A stretch of 64,000 bases of DNA, taken from assembly GCF_901000735.1 (NCBI RefSeq), contig NC_081542.1:27977093-28041092 (forward strand). Reading direction: 5' to 3'. Made by a program: the position numbers and the translations under genes. The notes beneath the pieces were generated by a model that saw only the letters and a program-made list of their open reading frames with translations, ran no database searches and was not told the origin of the DNA. This DNA comes from Corylus avellana. Its lineage: Eukaryota > Streptophyta > Magnoliopsida > Fagales > Betulaceae. Within the stretch, counting starts at the first letter, position 1; every line of letters begins with the position of its first letter. Below are positions 36,238 to 48,729 of this stretch, in pieces.

Positions 36238-36868
36238 CTAGGGGTGTAAACTTGGTCCTAGTTTCTCGGTTATTGGCTAAAACCGGGAATCGGAACTAGG
36301 GTACCTAATTTTTCACTTTTGAAAATTGAAACCGGAATTGGGTACCTGGTTACAATAACCGGCCGGTTCCGATTGGTATCTAGTTATCCGAACCAGGTAA
36401 TTGATTTTTTAATTTTTTTTTTGCATTTTGAGCTTATTTTAGGTATTAGGCTTAATTTTTGAGCTTATTTTAGGTATTCGGCCTAACTTTTATGTTTAAT
36501 TTAACCATTTTGTGCCCCTTTTTTTTTTTTTTTTTAAAAAAAAAAAACAATTCAAGAATATTAATAAATATACTAAATTCGAAAATATTGAAGTGATTTA
36601 CAATTTTTGTGAACCCTGGAGTAAAAAAAATAATAATAAATATACTAAATTCGAAAATATATATATATATAATTTAAAATATATTATTATTATTATTATT
36701 ATTATTATACCCGGCTACTCGGTTACCTGGCTATAACTGGGTATTTTAAAACTCTAAAACCGGTAACTGGAACTGGGCATCCCGATTACCGATTTTTTTC
36801 AATCGATTTTAAACCAATTTTCTGGTTCTGGTCCTAGTTTTTCAGTATTTTTTTACACTCTTACTTGA
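36238..36868. mobile_element. Non-autonomous hAT-like element rich in aaccgg words
   Basis: It starts actaggggtgtaaac and ends tttttacactctta, giving short terminal inverted repeats. It is packed with ggttccgg/aaccggaa words common to non-coding hAT-type elements in dicots. An (ATT)n microsatellite sits at about 36680-36709. There is no coding capacity. Confidence 0.55.
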
Positions 36869-37925
36869 AACTTCGAATTGTAGAGAGTTGATGGAAATAA
36901 AGGAATCAGAACACACAGCTCACTCACAAGCTGAAGTTTTGAGAAATGCTTTAGATCATTAGATGAACATAGTCTAAAATTTTTCAGAGGATTTTTTTTT
37001 TTGGGCCTTCAATCTCATCTCATCCAAAACATGGGATTTGCTCAATCGATTCACAAGATCATTTGTATTTACTTCAATAAAAGAAGTGTGGGCCTGGGCC
37101 TCTTCACAGGCTATTAATTAATTTCAAATCCCAACTAGTACTGCCCATCTGTCCTTTTGTTTGATTTGTTTGACTCTTATTGATCTTTTTGGGAGTTAAA
37201 ACAGCATCATGTGATGATGTTATGATTCCATATTGATTAAAAAAAAAGTGTGTTCAACCTTCAACTTTTTTTGGGGTTGTTTTTGACTTCATCAGGCGTC
37301 TAGAATTGCTGAAAATATGCATTATTTCGATGCACTCTACATCTGGGTGCGCTTGGATTTGGATCCACGAAAGCCTTTTGCAGCTGGATGTTTGGTCATT
37401 CTGTGAAGCTATAAATGCTGGAAATGTCATTCTTTCACGTGCAAACATGTTAAAAAAAAAAAAAAAATACTAAATAAAAAAATGGTGTTACACAGCATTG
37501 AGATTAGAAATAAATAAATAAATAAATTATCATGCCTCTAAAAATAAGTTGGTTGAGATAAACACCATGATACTTTTCAATACCTTTTGATTTGAATTAA
37601 CAACTTATGTGTGATATTTAAATTAACTCTCTTTTGTTTTTTTTAGGTATATCATATTTATTCAATTTTATAGTTTTATTTTAATTGTTTAAAAAATTCA
37701 ATATGTACTTGTTCAATAATCTAGATATTAAATCTCTTCTATAATATAATATACGTATGATATTAAAATACTAACAATTATAGTGCATGATATATATAAA
37801 ACAGAGAACTAAGCACATGTATTGCCCTTGCCATCCCAACTAGTATAATAAAGATAGTGAAAAAGCGTTAACTTGAAGTTAAGAGACCTTAATTTCAAGG
37901 GAATAATAGAGAGGGATAATACAAA
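36869..37925. other. Intergenic DNA, no gene seen
   Basis: AT-rich, with an A run near 37452-37466 and an (AAAT)n run near 37510-37526. Nothing else was recognised. Confidence 0.6.
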
Positions 37926-38476
37926 GGTTCTTCGTTGGGAAACCCTAAAAGATGACTTTGTTAAAGTCAATTAGGATGCAGCCGTGGATAAACATAGAAG
38001 GAAAATGGGAATATGTGTTATAGTCCGAGATAGCATGGGAGAGATGTTAGCAACTCTTTCGGCATCAAAAGACTATATCATCGAGCCTGATATTGCAAAG
38101 GTAGTGGTGGCATTGAGGGCTGCTCTTTTTTGTGGCGAGTTAGGTTTCCTTCGGGTGATCTTGGAAGGCGATGCGCTCTTAAGTGGTCCAGACATTGCGG
38201 AAGGAAAGAAAAAACTGGAGTCGTTATGGTCACATTATAGAGAAGGCTTGTGGGGCTTTAAATGACTTGCAAGCATGGAAGGTGAACCATGTTAGACGAC
38301 ATTTGAATGGTGCAACCCACGACTTGGCTAAGGAAGCCTTATCTTTGAGTTTAGAAAATAGCTTGATTGAAAAAGCTTCTCTTTATATCTCTAATATCAT
38401 TTCTGTAGAGCGTTGTGCTTAAGTTGTTTTATTAATAAGATTCACTCATTTTCTCTTTAAAAAAAAAAAAAAAAGT
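37926..38476 (+). mobile_element. 5'-truncated LINE with RNase H (RVT_3-like) end and poly-A tail
   Basis: Frames read DFVKVN-DAAVDKHRRKMGICVIVRD, then SASKDYIIEPDIAKVVVALR and, after a frameshift near 38180, ACGALNDLQAWKVNHVRRHL and NGATHDLAKEALS. This matches the RNase H-like domain at the 3' end of some plant LINEs. A short UTR and an A run at 38459-38474 follow. One in-frame stop and one frameshift make it inactive. Confidence 0.8.
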
Positions 38477-38631
38477 AGGTAAAAGACTTTTGTGCATACG
38501 TGGGGCACATAAATTGTGTGCAATCGCCATGTGTCTATCTCCTCATTAAAACAATTGAGTAATGCCTTGATTGCTGGTGTTTGAATGTGAGCATTACACG
38601 TCTACAGCAGAAATTTTAAATCACATGATCA

Positions 38632-38735
38632 CAACCTCAGTGTTTGAAATGTCTCGTCCAAGTTGGCTACGTGTTTTTCGGCCTTTGGCTTGTCACAAGC
38701 ATATCGTCTACATAGACTTCAATGTTCCCGTTGGT
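38632..38735 (-). pseudogene. Short Ty3/Gypsy reverse-transcriptase fragment (YVDD box)
   Basis: The minus strand reads NGNIEVYVDDMLVTS and, after one frameshift, KAEKHVANLDETFQTLR. These are consecutive RT positions around the catalytic YVDD of Gypsy elements. Only about 35 codons remain. Confidence 0.8.
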
Positions 38736-40059
38736 AGGTAACTACTGTATTTTTCAGACAGAACCGCAAAACTTTGTAGCAATCAAAAATTTACTAAATA
38801 GAATTACACTTTATTTTATTATTAATGCTTATATAACACATTGACAATTCCCTTCAACACTTAAACACAACCGCGATTTTAAATAAATGTGAAATTTTAT
38901 TTTTATTTATTTTTATTTTTGGAAATATGAAAAAAAAAAGGGTTGAAGTTACTTTCCAAGCACCATATTTTTCCTTAATTTTTATAGTTTGATAAAACGG
39001 GCATCATAAAGTTGATCGAACAACTAGAAATAATATATTAGTCAGTTTTTGTTTTTGTTTTTGTTTTTTTTTTTTTTTAATTGAGTAAGGAAATGGTTAC
39101 ATAGAATTATTATTTCTACTTATGATCTGAAAGGAATAAGAAGTGGACAATCCTAAAAATGAAAAAGGGGTGAACTCTCCAACAATAGACAAAAAATAAA
39201 TTAAAACAGTGTAAAAATAATTATAAAGAGTAAGAAATGAGCTAAACAAGTAATTCAGTCCTCTCAAGGAGCCGCACAAGCCAGTCATTAAACAACAGAC
39301 AACGAGAAATTTTTCCGCCTACTTGGATTGAAAAATTGACGAACGCCTTCCATTTATTTAGAAAGAAACAAAATCTGAATCTTAAATTTACAAAATTTAA
39401 AAAATAAAATGGAAAAAAATTCAGCTTCCTTGAATGTATAAAATACACATCAAAGTGAATTTTATGATGGTAACGTTTGATTGGAAAACTAAGGGGATAA
39501 AAAAGGTGGAGAAAAGCAAAAGGCATTGAGATATCTGACCCAAAAGCCTACAAGGGAAAGTAGATTACACTCTGGAACCAAATTATTAGTCAGAAAAAAG
39601 CTTTTTATTTTTGCTTTTAGAAAGTAGTAATAAGGATTAACTACACAAAAAAAGAAAGAAAGAAAGAAAGAAAAGTAAAATATATTTAGAGATATGATTC
39701 ATATAATTGTTTCTATTAAATTTTTCTTTATAACCACCAGGATTTAAACAACATTAAAAAAGAAGGAAATTGCTATTTTTTTTTATTCAGGACATTGCAA
39801 TCTCTGTCTAAAAGATTTTGAATAATGTTATTTTTCATGTCAATTTATTACTCTCAATTCATATTTGTTGAATTGGCTTGTTTTAAATGACTTTAATTAC
39901 TTAAAGCATGTATAAAATGAGTGTGAACAGTAACATTATTTAAATATTTTTATTTTAGCTGGGAAACAAAGGAAAAAGAGAAATGCTAAGTCAATGAGCG
40001 AAATTGAGGACCACTTCAATGAGTGATTCCCACCTAAATATGCAAAGGAAAAACTTTTG
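38736..40059. other. Intergenic DNA, no gene seen
   Basis: AT-rich, with T-rich tracts near 39050-39078 and an (AAAG)n run near 39648-39675. No domain was recognised. Confidence 0.6.
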
Positions 40060-40061
40060 GA

Positions 40062-40216
40062 AAGGGATCCTCTTCAATTGAATCAATTAGAGAGGAACCG
40101 GTCCCTTCATTTAGAAGCACATAATTGTCATTTTATAAATTTTTTTAATAATTCTGCACTTCATTTAAAAGAGACCGACTCCTCTCTAGTTTAATTCAAC
40201 TGGAGAGTATCTATCT
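40062..40216. mobile_element. Small foldback MITE
   Basis: ggatcctcttcaattgaatc at the left and gttgaat...gagagtatc at the right form inverted arms of about 40 bases (including agagaggaRccggtc on the left), around an AT-rich middle. It has no coding capacity; the superfamily was not determined. Confidence 0.7.
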
Positions 40217-41786
40217 CCAAAACTTTTTTGTTTTCACGTGTCTTTTTTGAGTAATGTTATAAGGAGGATTACAATCCTCTCAAATATGAGATGATCATTA
40301 TTAAATTTTAATATATTAATGATTTTAAAACTAAAAAAAACTCTAGTTCTTCTTTTAGCATTACTTATTATTATTTTTTTCTTCATTTTTTTTAAGATAA
40401 AATTGGAGTAACTACTTTTGAAAAAAAAAAAAAAAACAACAACGGTCCAACACAACCTTCTCTCTGCTCGTGTCTCCGGTCTGGTTTTTGTCCAACCAAA
40501 AAAACCTTAACTAACAAGTAAACAAGAAAATATAATTATAATTTGGTGCTAAAATGCACCTTCCCTGCTTTGGATGCTTCTTTGGGCTTCTTGGGTCTCG
40601 AGCTCACTCCTCTCTCTCTCTCTCACACTCTCTCTCTCTCTCTGATCTGGTCATGTTGTTTTCTATATGTAAAGCATGAAAAGAGTGGGGTTCTTCGGAA
40701 GGCTTTTCTTCGTGGAGAAGATTCCCCTTTCTGGATTGGTATGTTCAAACTCGACACAAAAAAGCCATTGTGGTAGTAGTAGTTGCAGTGGGTTTTCTGT
40801 ATTTTTTGTCTCTGACCCTCACAGTTTCCGTGTCAGAACCATTGTTTTCTTGTCTTTTTTAATTCTTTCACTAAAAAGTAAACATATGGGAAAACTTCTC
40901 TGAGACTGTACTTGGAAACCCAGTTGAATTGAAAAAACAAATGAAATTTTTTTTGATTTTTTATTGCTGATTTTGTTGCTTTGTGAGCTTTGGAGATTTT
41001 GAAACTGGGTGTTTTTGTTTGGTTTTCTTTTTGTCCTGTTTTGAGTCTTTGATTCTGCAGTAGCAGATGTCGTGGGGGTTTTGAAGATCAGTTTGGCTCT
41101 CGTATACTTGGGAAAGCAGCGACCCTTGATAGCACCAACCATTACGTGATTTTCTTCTGCTGCTTTGTGGGTATGTGAATTTTTGCGAATATTTGGAAAT
41201 GGCTATTCTTGTTTGCTTATGTTTTGGCCTTATTTGAGGTCATTGAATGACCAGAATTAGCTAGGCATGTATGTAGTGTGCGAACATAGAATTTTTGGGT
41301 TTTGAAGACTAATTCAACTTATTAAACGTAAAAACCAATGATAAAAGGAGCCCGTCTGGATAATTATTTATGAACTTTTTTTTCTTTTCCAGATTTGTGG
41401 GTTAGTGGATTATGAAAATTCTGGAATTGGGTGCTTTTGTTTATCTATTTTGTTTGGGAGTTTTTTTTTTTTTGAACACAAAAGAAGTGTGAGTGCATTC
41501 AGTGCAAGAACTCTAGAATTTTGAAGTGGAGGATTATAAAGAATATCTCCGTATAATATGACGATCATTTGAGCTGGAAACAACCTGAAAAGCTGCTAGA
41601 CATCATGAATTTGCAAGGAAGTGATATGCATTATAAATTTGCAAGGATGTCCTCTTTGATAGAGTTAGTGTCTTTTCTGAGGATAGAGCAAACTTAATTG
41701 ACCTGCATTTCGTTTATTCTTTGTTATATTCTTCTGTTGAACTAGATATTATAAACTGTCTTTTGCTGTCCCAGATATTGAGGAAA
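40217..41786 (+). promoter_or_regulatory. Promoter and 5' leader region of the DUF630/632 gene
   Basis: CT-rich microsatellite tracts at 40608-40645 and T-rich sequence up to the ATG at 41787 suit a long 5' leader, probably with a 5' UTR intron. The transcription start is not visible from sequence alone. Confidence 0.35.
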
Positions 41787-44700
41787 ATGGGCTGTGTTGC
41801 GTCCACAATTGATAAGGATAAGAGGGTGCAGACTTGCAAGGAGAAGAAGAAGCTAATGAAACAGTTGGTTGGGTTTAGGGAAGAATTCGCAGATGCCCTA
41901 TTGGCTTATTTGAGAGCACTGAAGAATACTGGAGTAACTCTTCGGCAGTTCACTGAGTCGGAGTCATTGGAGTCGCTGGATCTTGAAAATATCCATTATG
42001 GCTTGGCATTGCCTCCCTCTCCACCTCCGCCATTGCCTCCCTCCCCTCCTCCACCGCCTCCTTTTAGCCCTGATTTGAGAAAGTTCAATGAAAATAATCG
42101 GAAGGAAGAATTTCCTCAAAAAGAAAGCGTAGAGATTGAAGAGGATGATAATTATATCACATCATCGCCTTCTCCAATCCCGAGCTCATGGTACCACTCT
42201 TTGGACCCTTTTCTGTCTTCTCCACAGCATCACCACAAGAAGAGTGAAGTTGTGGAACTAGGTGAGGACGAGAAGTGGGCAGAGACTAAGACAGAATTTG
42301 AAGAAGAAGATCAGAAAGGGGAAGTTATTGTGAAATTTGCTGTAAATCCACTTCCTCAAAAGCCACAGCCTGTAGAATTGGTTGATGATAATTCATCAAC
42401 AATGAGCGGGCACACTAAAGACACCGCAGACATGCCTGCGGTAGTATTGAGGGGCAAGAAGACCTTGGAGGGTATTATGAGGGAGTTAGATGATTATTTT
42501 CTTAAAGCATCGGCTGGTGGAAAGGAAATATCTGTTCTTGTGGACATTAATGGAGGGCACACTTTTCTCTCGCAGGGTTTCAAAGAAAACAACAGTAAAT
42601 ACTCTCTATTTTCATCTAGCATTTGTCTGATACTTTCCAGTGTTTTCCCTTGATACGTAGTAAGTACTTATGGAGTGGAAGTTTCACGTGATAACACATT
42701 GTCTTTTTCATAATGTTGTTCATGATGTTGTTAAAATCTTTTCACCACTGATCTTATTGTTCTAATTACATGAAAACTTTCCAATGTAGACATCTCTATA
42801 AAGGACTCTGTGTAGCTTCTGTTATTGTTTATGCAATATGTTACCTTCCCGCCTTTGTGGAGGCATTTATATTCCATTATAGTTATTGAAATATGGTTCC
42901 TTATGAGTTTGAATGATTTAGGCAGTCAAGCCATCATTAAAGGTTGATTTCTGAAAATATCGTGCTGAAGTGTTTCCATGCTTCACTTACTACATAATTC
43001 TGGACCTTCAATGGTTGGTATTTGGAAGTTAGGCTGAACTGTATTGCTGTCATAGACACTTTCCTTATGTGGGTGGTTATTTTAGGTTCTCAGATCGATA
43101 GTTTTCTATTTTTATATTCACAAAACAAAGAGCAGTGCAATGAATGCCATTTACTTATCAAAAAAAGAGCAGTGTAAAAATGTGCTACCAGAATTGGTTT
43201 TCAAAAACTGTTTTCAGGAAACATAATGTGTATAAATTGTCGAAGGCAAACTAAACCGTTGAAAACATCATGTTTATGGATTGTCTTTTTGTTCTCTACT
43301 TCTTTGAAAACAGTTTTTATAGACTAATTTCTGAAAACACAGCCAAGAGGCCTCTTTTTTTTTGTCAATCTCATCTTTGTTACCTTCTTGTTTATTAGAG
43401 CATCCAAAAACCATTACAACCTACTTATGGAATTTCAACGTATAATATGTCGGTTTGCAATAGATTTGGTTATGAAATTACCCCTCGGTCTTTCTTTCAT
43501 TCTTGTCTCGTATGCAGAAGCATAGCAATAGACCAGGGATTAGTCCCTTATTATTTTCTATGTATTACTTAATTGATTAGATGATCATCAGTATTGTTGT
43601 TGTTTCTATTTGGTTGTGAGATCTAAGCATCAATTCCGGTCTACTGACTTGGTGCCTAATATGATCATTTGTGAATAGTTTGCTCTGGAAAACCTTGTTC
43701 TGATGTAATTTGTTTCTGCTCAAAGAATCAATTTACGCCTGTTACCCTGTCTGGTGATAATTTTTGTTATCAAGTTCTTGGAATTTATTATTACCGTATC
43801 ATTTACAGGGAAGAACTCTGCAAAGGTCTTTAGTTCATTGTCATGGAGTTGGTCTTCCAAGTCTCTTCTGGTAACCAAAGAGGCCGTTGATCTTTGTGGC
43901 TCTAGTGAACCATGCAGGCCTGGAGCTCATTGCATTACACTTAAAAAACTTTATTCTGCAGAGCAGAAACTTTACAAGGAAGTGAAGGTAAGATCATCAT
44001 TGAACAACAGTGTGTTAGTAAGAATATGTGTATCCAAGAATCTGCATAATCTGGAAACATTGTAGTGTAAAGTTTGTTGGAGATTTTTTTACGTAATTTG
44101 AAAGAGTGTTATGTGGCGTTGTGGTACCCTGGCATGATATGACTTGGAAATTTTCCTTTTTTTAACCTTTCAATTTTTACAAGTTTGTTTGACGATCATG
44201 GAACATACAGAAGATAAAACTACAAATCTAAAGGAAATTACCTGTATTCCTGCCATACTGGCATGACTCTTTCTCACAACTGGGAAGCAACATTTTAGTT
44301 CTAAGGCATGCTTAGGATATCAGAAAATTATTGTGCGTGATTCTTATATGTATATATCATTATATTACTTGTAGGTGTATATCTGGCTGACAAGAAGCTT
44401 GATGCCCTCTTATTCTTTTGTTTAATACATACTTCAGGAAAATTTCAATATGGGGGTCAATATTCAGCAATTCTCAAAGCTTAGTTACACGTCTTGTTAA
44501 TGAATTGATATGCGATTATACTTGCTTATGATGGATTTAATCATCACGTTATGTAGGAGGAAAAAATGACCAAACTAGAGTATGAAAGGAAGTCCATCTT
44601 ACTGCAAAAACAGGAGAATGAGAACCATGACTGGACCAAGACTGAGAAAACTCGATTGACTGTTGAGAGTTTGGAGGCTGAAATGATTCGTCTGCAACAA

Positions 44701-46359
44701 TCAATTAGTACGATCTGTTCATCTATGTTGGAGCTCATAGATCAGGAGCTATATCCTCAGCTGGTTATGTTGACTTCTGGGTAAGTGATTGTAGACATCT
44801 ATCTAATACTGCCAGTCTTTTGATAAATATATACATGGTTCTATTGTACTACCTGCCAAAGTAAGGCCCCGTTTGGCAATGGACCGGCCAAAGTTGGAAT
44901 TTTTTTTTCAACTCCCCAATATTCTTATTTTTTATATTATATCAATCACTTTTTATTACTATTCAAATTAAAAATTCACTACAAAACAAAACTTTTTTAC
45001 TTTTCCATACAAAAAATCCTAAACTTTTATCTACTTTATATCACATCAATCACCTCCAAACCCAAAACCACCTACCCGGTCTATTGCCCAACGGGGTGTA
45101 TGTTCTCCCGCTTTTCAAAATGAGAAAAGTGGGAAGCCTCTACCCAAATCTAGTTGAATTTATCAAAGAATAGGTTAGCCATCATACCTTCGCCTGCCTT
45201 GTGATTAGATTTTCAACAGGCCTTAAATACATTTGGGTGGAAATTTAGTGAAAATATTGATCCCTATGTCTTCCTAGTATGTCATATTGAGATCATGATT
45301 TTGGCCCCAAAATTATTTTCTATGCTTGAATTCTTATGCAGCCTAATGCAATTGTGGAAGACAATGTACGAGTGTCATCAAGCTCAGAATCATATCTCCC
45401 AGCAGTTGAATCATCTGCATGATAACCCAATCACAGATTTCAGTACAGATTACCATCGCCAGGCAACAGCTCAGCTTGAAACTGAGGTCACTTACTGGTA
45501 CAACACCTTCAGCAAACTCATAAAGTCTCAAAAGGAGTATGTACTAACCCTCTCCAAGTGGATTCAACTCACTGGCAGCCTTGCAGATGACCATCAACAT
45601 CAACACAGTGGTTACTTATCTGTAGTCCGCAGCCTATGTGAAGTTTGGCAGCTTTCCCTTGACAGATTACCTGATAAGGTACTTCTGCTGAATCTTGCCT
45701 AGGAGGATATTACTGAGTTTACTAATGATCTCAGATTCGAGTGATTATTATGAATACTGTCCATATATATCAAACTTATATACACAGTTTAAGCTCACCA
45801 CCTTTTTGGTCACAGAATTCTCATGTTGGTGAATCAACCGATTAGTTTGAGTGTTACACGTGTCGTGAAATGAGAAAATGATATCTTTGATGCCCAATTG
45901 TAGGTAACCTCAGAGGCCATTAAAGGCCTTTTGTCCGCCATCCACTCTGTTCTCCTGCAACAGGCAGAGGAATACAACCTGCAGAAGAAATCTGATAAAC
46001 TTGACAAAAGGTTGCAAAAGGAGTTATACTCACTAGCTGAGATGGAGATAAAACTTGAGGGAAGTTCTCATGCTGCAAATACACTCCCTGATTTGAGCCC
46101 TAAGCATCCTATATCAGTGAAGCGTACGAAAACGGAAGCGTTAAAGAAGCGAGTGGACGGCGAGAAGGACAAATATCTGAATGCAGTCCACGTTACAAGG
46201 GCCATGACATTAAACAACCTGAAAACAAGCCTCCCCATTGTATTCCAGGCATTAATGGGATTCTCAAGTGCTTCTGCTCAGGCAATTGAGGAGGCTGTTC
46301 ACAGCCTTCTCAAACCGGGAGATAGCTGTGATGTTGCTTCACAAAACTCAACGAGTTGA
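41787..46359 (+). CDS. DUF630/DUF632 protein, NRG2-like
   Basis: Exons are 41787-42594, 43809-43987, 44557-44780, 45342-45678 and 45904-46359; phases close and give 667 residues. The start is MGCVAS, the N-myristoylation-type beginning that defines DUF630 proteins, followed by the conserved VQTCKEKKKLMKQLVGFREE. A proline-rich stretch (about residues 78-96) and an acidic, low-complexity region precede the DUF632 domain, which begins near VVLRGKKTLEGIMRELDDYF and contains coiled-coil-like segments (EEKMTKLEYERKSILLQKQE). Family members include Arabidopsis NRG2, a regulator of nitrate signalling that interacts with NLP7; older annotation calls the family bZIP-like. The exact role here is unknown. 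An in-frame ATG lies upstream at 41721, but MGC is the conserved start. Confidence 0.93.
44866..45101. mobile_element. MITE in intron 3 of the DUF630/632 gene
   Basis: ggccccgtttggcaatggac at the left matches the reverse complement of the right end (caccccgttgggcaatagac), giving terminal inverted repeats of about 25 bases around AT-rich DNA. The 236-base size fits a MITE; the family is not certain. Confidence 0.75.
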
Positions 46360-46779
46360 ATATTTTTCAGGTTACAAGATGAAGTGACAATTAAACAGAT
46401 CTTGTTCCAGGATTATATTACTTGATTCTGTTGATAAAATCACAGAGCATATATAAATGCTTTCTTGAGGATAAACAGAATGCAATTGCTTGACTGAGGA
46501 TACTAGAATTTGATGGTTTCTTGCCGTCATAATGATGTAATGAATTTTGTGCATGATTTCTGCCCATGCAATGCAAGAGGGCGTTAGTATATTACATGGA
46601 AATGAAGTGCCTCTATACATTGCTTTGATTTTCGGAACATTTGAAAAGACATCAGCTTGTTTTCCATTTACCCTTGTAATAAGATTGATGGAATCTTGAG
46701 GAATCTGAGACTATGGGGGGGATCCACTGTGGTGCTTTCTGAATGAGGATAACAAAGTTTTATTTTTGAGTAATGCTAG

Positions 46780-47520
46780 ACATTAGGGTGACATGAAGAC
46801 GGATATTAACTATTGGGATTCGTTATCTGCACATACGAATATGGATGCGGATGTGGCTAGCAAAAATCACTATTTGCATATGCGGATGTAGATAGTAGTT
46901 TTAGGGTATGCGGATGCCGTTAATAAACAAATCTGTATACCCTTTATGTATATATTCACCAAAATGAAGTTGTTATGAATAAGGTATAGATTATATTTAC
47001 ATCGTTTTCAAAAGTAATATGAAATTAATATATTTTCAAAACATTAGGGCTTAAGAAAATTAAAACAAGTTTAAAACACTAAACCGGTCCAAATTATTTT
47101 CAAAATTGTTTAAAATAGGTCATAATAGAGACCCAAAGAAAGTTATAAAAAAAAAAAAAAAAAAAAAAAGAAGAAGACTAAAATAGGCACAAAAAGCCTA
47201 TTATCTAGCATACGAATAGCGGATTATAACTGCAATAACTGTGCTGACGCAGTTAATAAAAACATGATAGGGATATCTAAAAGGAATATCCACATTTTGC
47301 GAATGGGACTGCGGATATTACAAAAGTAAAATGAAATTAATATATTTTCAAAACATTAGGGCTTAAAATAAATTAAAACACTAAAAATTGGCTCAAATTA
47401 TTTCCAAAATCATTTAAAATAGGCCCTAACAGAGATTAAAAAAAAAAAAAAAAAAAACTACAATAGGCACAAAAAGCCCATTATCTAAAAATAAAAACGG
47501 GAAAATTGTAGGATGCCTTC
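46780..47520. repeat. Repeat block with a ~170-200 base internal duplication
   Basis: The segment from aaagtaatatgaaattaata (47010) to aggcacaaaaagcctattat (about 47210) recurs from 47325 to 47493. gcggat/atccgc words recur at both ends (46850-46920, 47215-47320). A runs of about 20 are present in each copy. It is probably a non-autonomous transposon. Confidence 0.65.
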
Positions 47521-48729
47521 TGTCTAATTCTTAATAGAGGGATACGATAAAATTGTCTTCCAAATTGGACAGAAAAAAAAAAAAAAAAAAAAATCTTTTA
47601 CCCCATTATAATAATTGATATATGTCCACGTTATTTTCACTTGCATTTTTAATAATGCATGTGGGAATTATATACAATGTTAATCTTATTAAAAATACAT
47701 GTGAAAAATCATATTCTCTAAAATCAAATATCAATTTAATAGAATAAATTGAATGAATTTTCTCTAACTCAATTTCAAGGAAAACTTTGTTATAAGATGT
47801 CAGGTATTAATTTTTACATGCCAACCAATAATAAGAGGCTACATGTAGGGGGGAGCAACACATTTAGAGATTTAAAATAATAAAAATTAATTTATATCCA
47901 ACACCCCTCTAAATACTAAAATATAAATAAATAATTTAAAAACCTATAAATATTAATATATACACTGCCTTGGCGCCTTTTTCCTCTCTTAAACCGACAT
48001 TTTGAGTCCTTATTGTAGAGGAATTAGAAGTTCTCTTCAACCGCCCTATTGAGTGAACCGTCCATTTTGCTGTTGCTATGAAAATAAATTATAAAATTTA
48101 AAACAACAATCATGTGTTCAATCATTCAGATCTTATTTTTGCGTAGTTCGTAAAATTTGAATGACCGTTTATAACCATTCATTTTACATGACTTGTTACT
48201 ACTAAATAGAACAACTTTAATACTGCGATTGTTAGGTGAATGGTACAAATATTCATGATTTTTCTAGGTTTGATGTTAGTGAGATATTGGAGTAAACTAA
48301 AGCTTTATGATTATCTAGATACTTAGATTCAAATATACAATGTGTACATGTATTGATGAATACTATAGGTCTATGATGTGTATGTTAATAACTTAATAAT
48401 ATTATAGTATACCTTCTTTTTTTTTTAACCTCTATGAGTGTTAGATCTGATAACTGTTAGATTGATTAGATCTAATAAATTTCATCACAGGGGTTCATAT
48501 TTTTCCCAACCCTAAAACATATTTTTAACCCATCTGCTCGATCTGCAATCCCAAGTCCCCAACCCTTATCAAACTCTGTTGGCGGAAAACCCACACCCGC
48601 TGCACATCTCGTTCTCTCTCCCCCTGGACCCCTCCTCGTCGAACTGCCATCGCCGTTAACTTCTTCGCCGAGCTGCGTCGTCGCTGTTAAGTATCATCTC
48701 GTTCAGGGTTGGTTGCATCATCGCTGTCT
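47521..48729. other. Intergenic DNA; C-rich leader-like stretch at its right end
   Basis: AT-rich to about 48530, without a recognised feature. From 48540 to 48729 the DNA becomes pyrimidine- and GC-rich (ctcgttctctctccccctgg), as in promoters and 5' UTRs of expressed genes. It may be the original eIF6 5' region, now separated from the gene. Confidence 0.4.
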
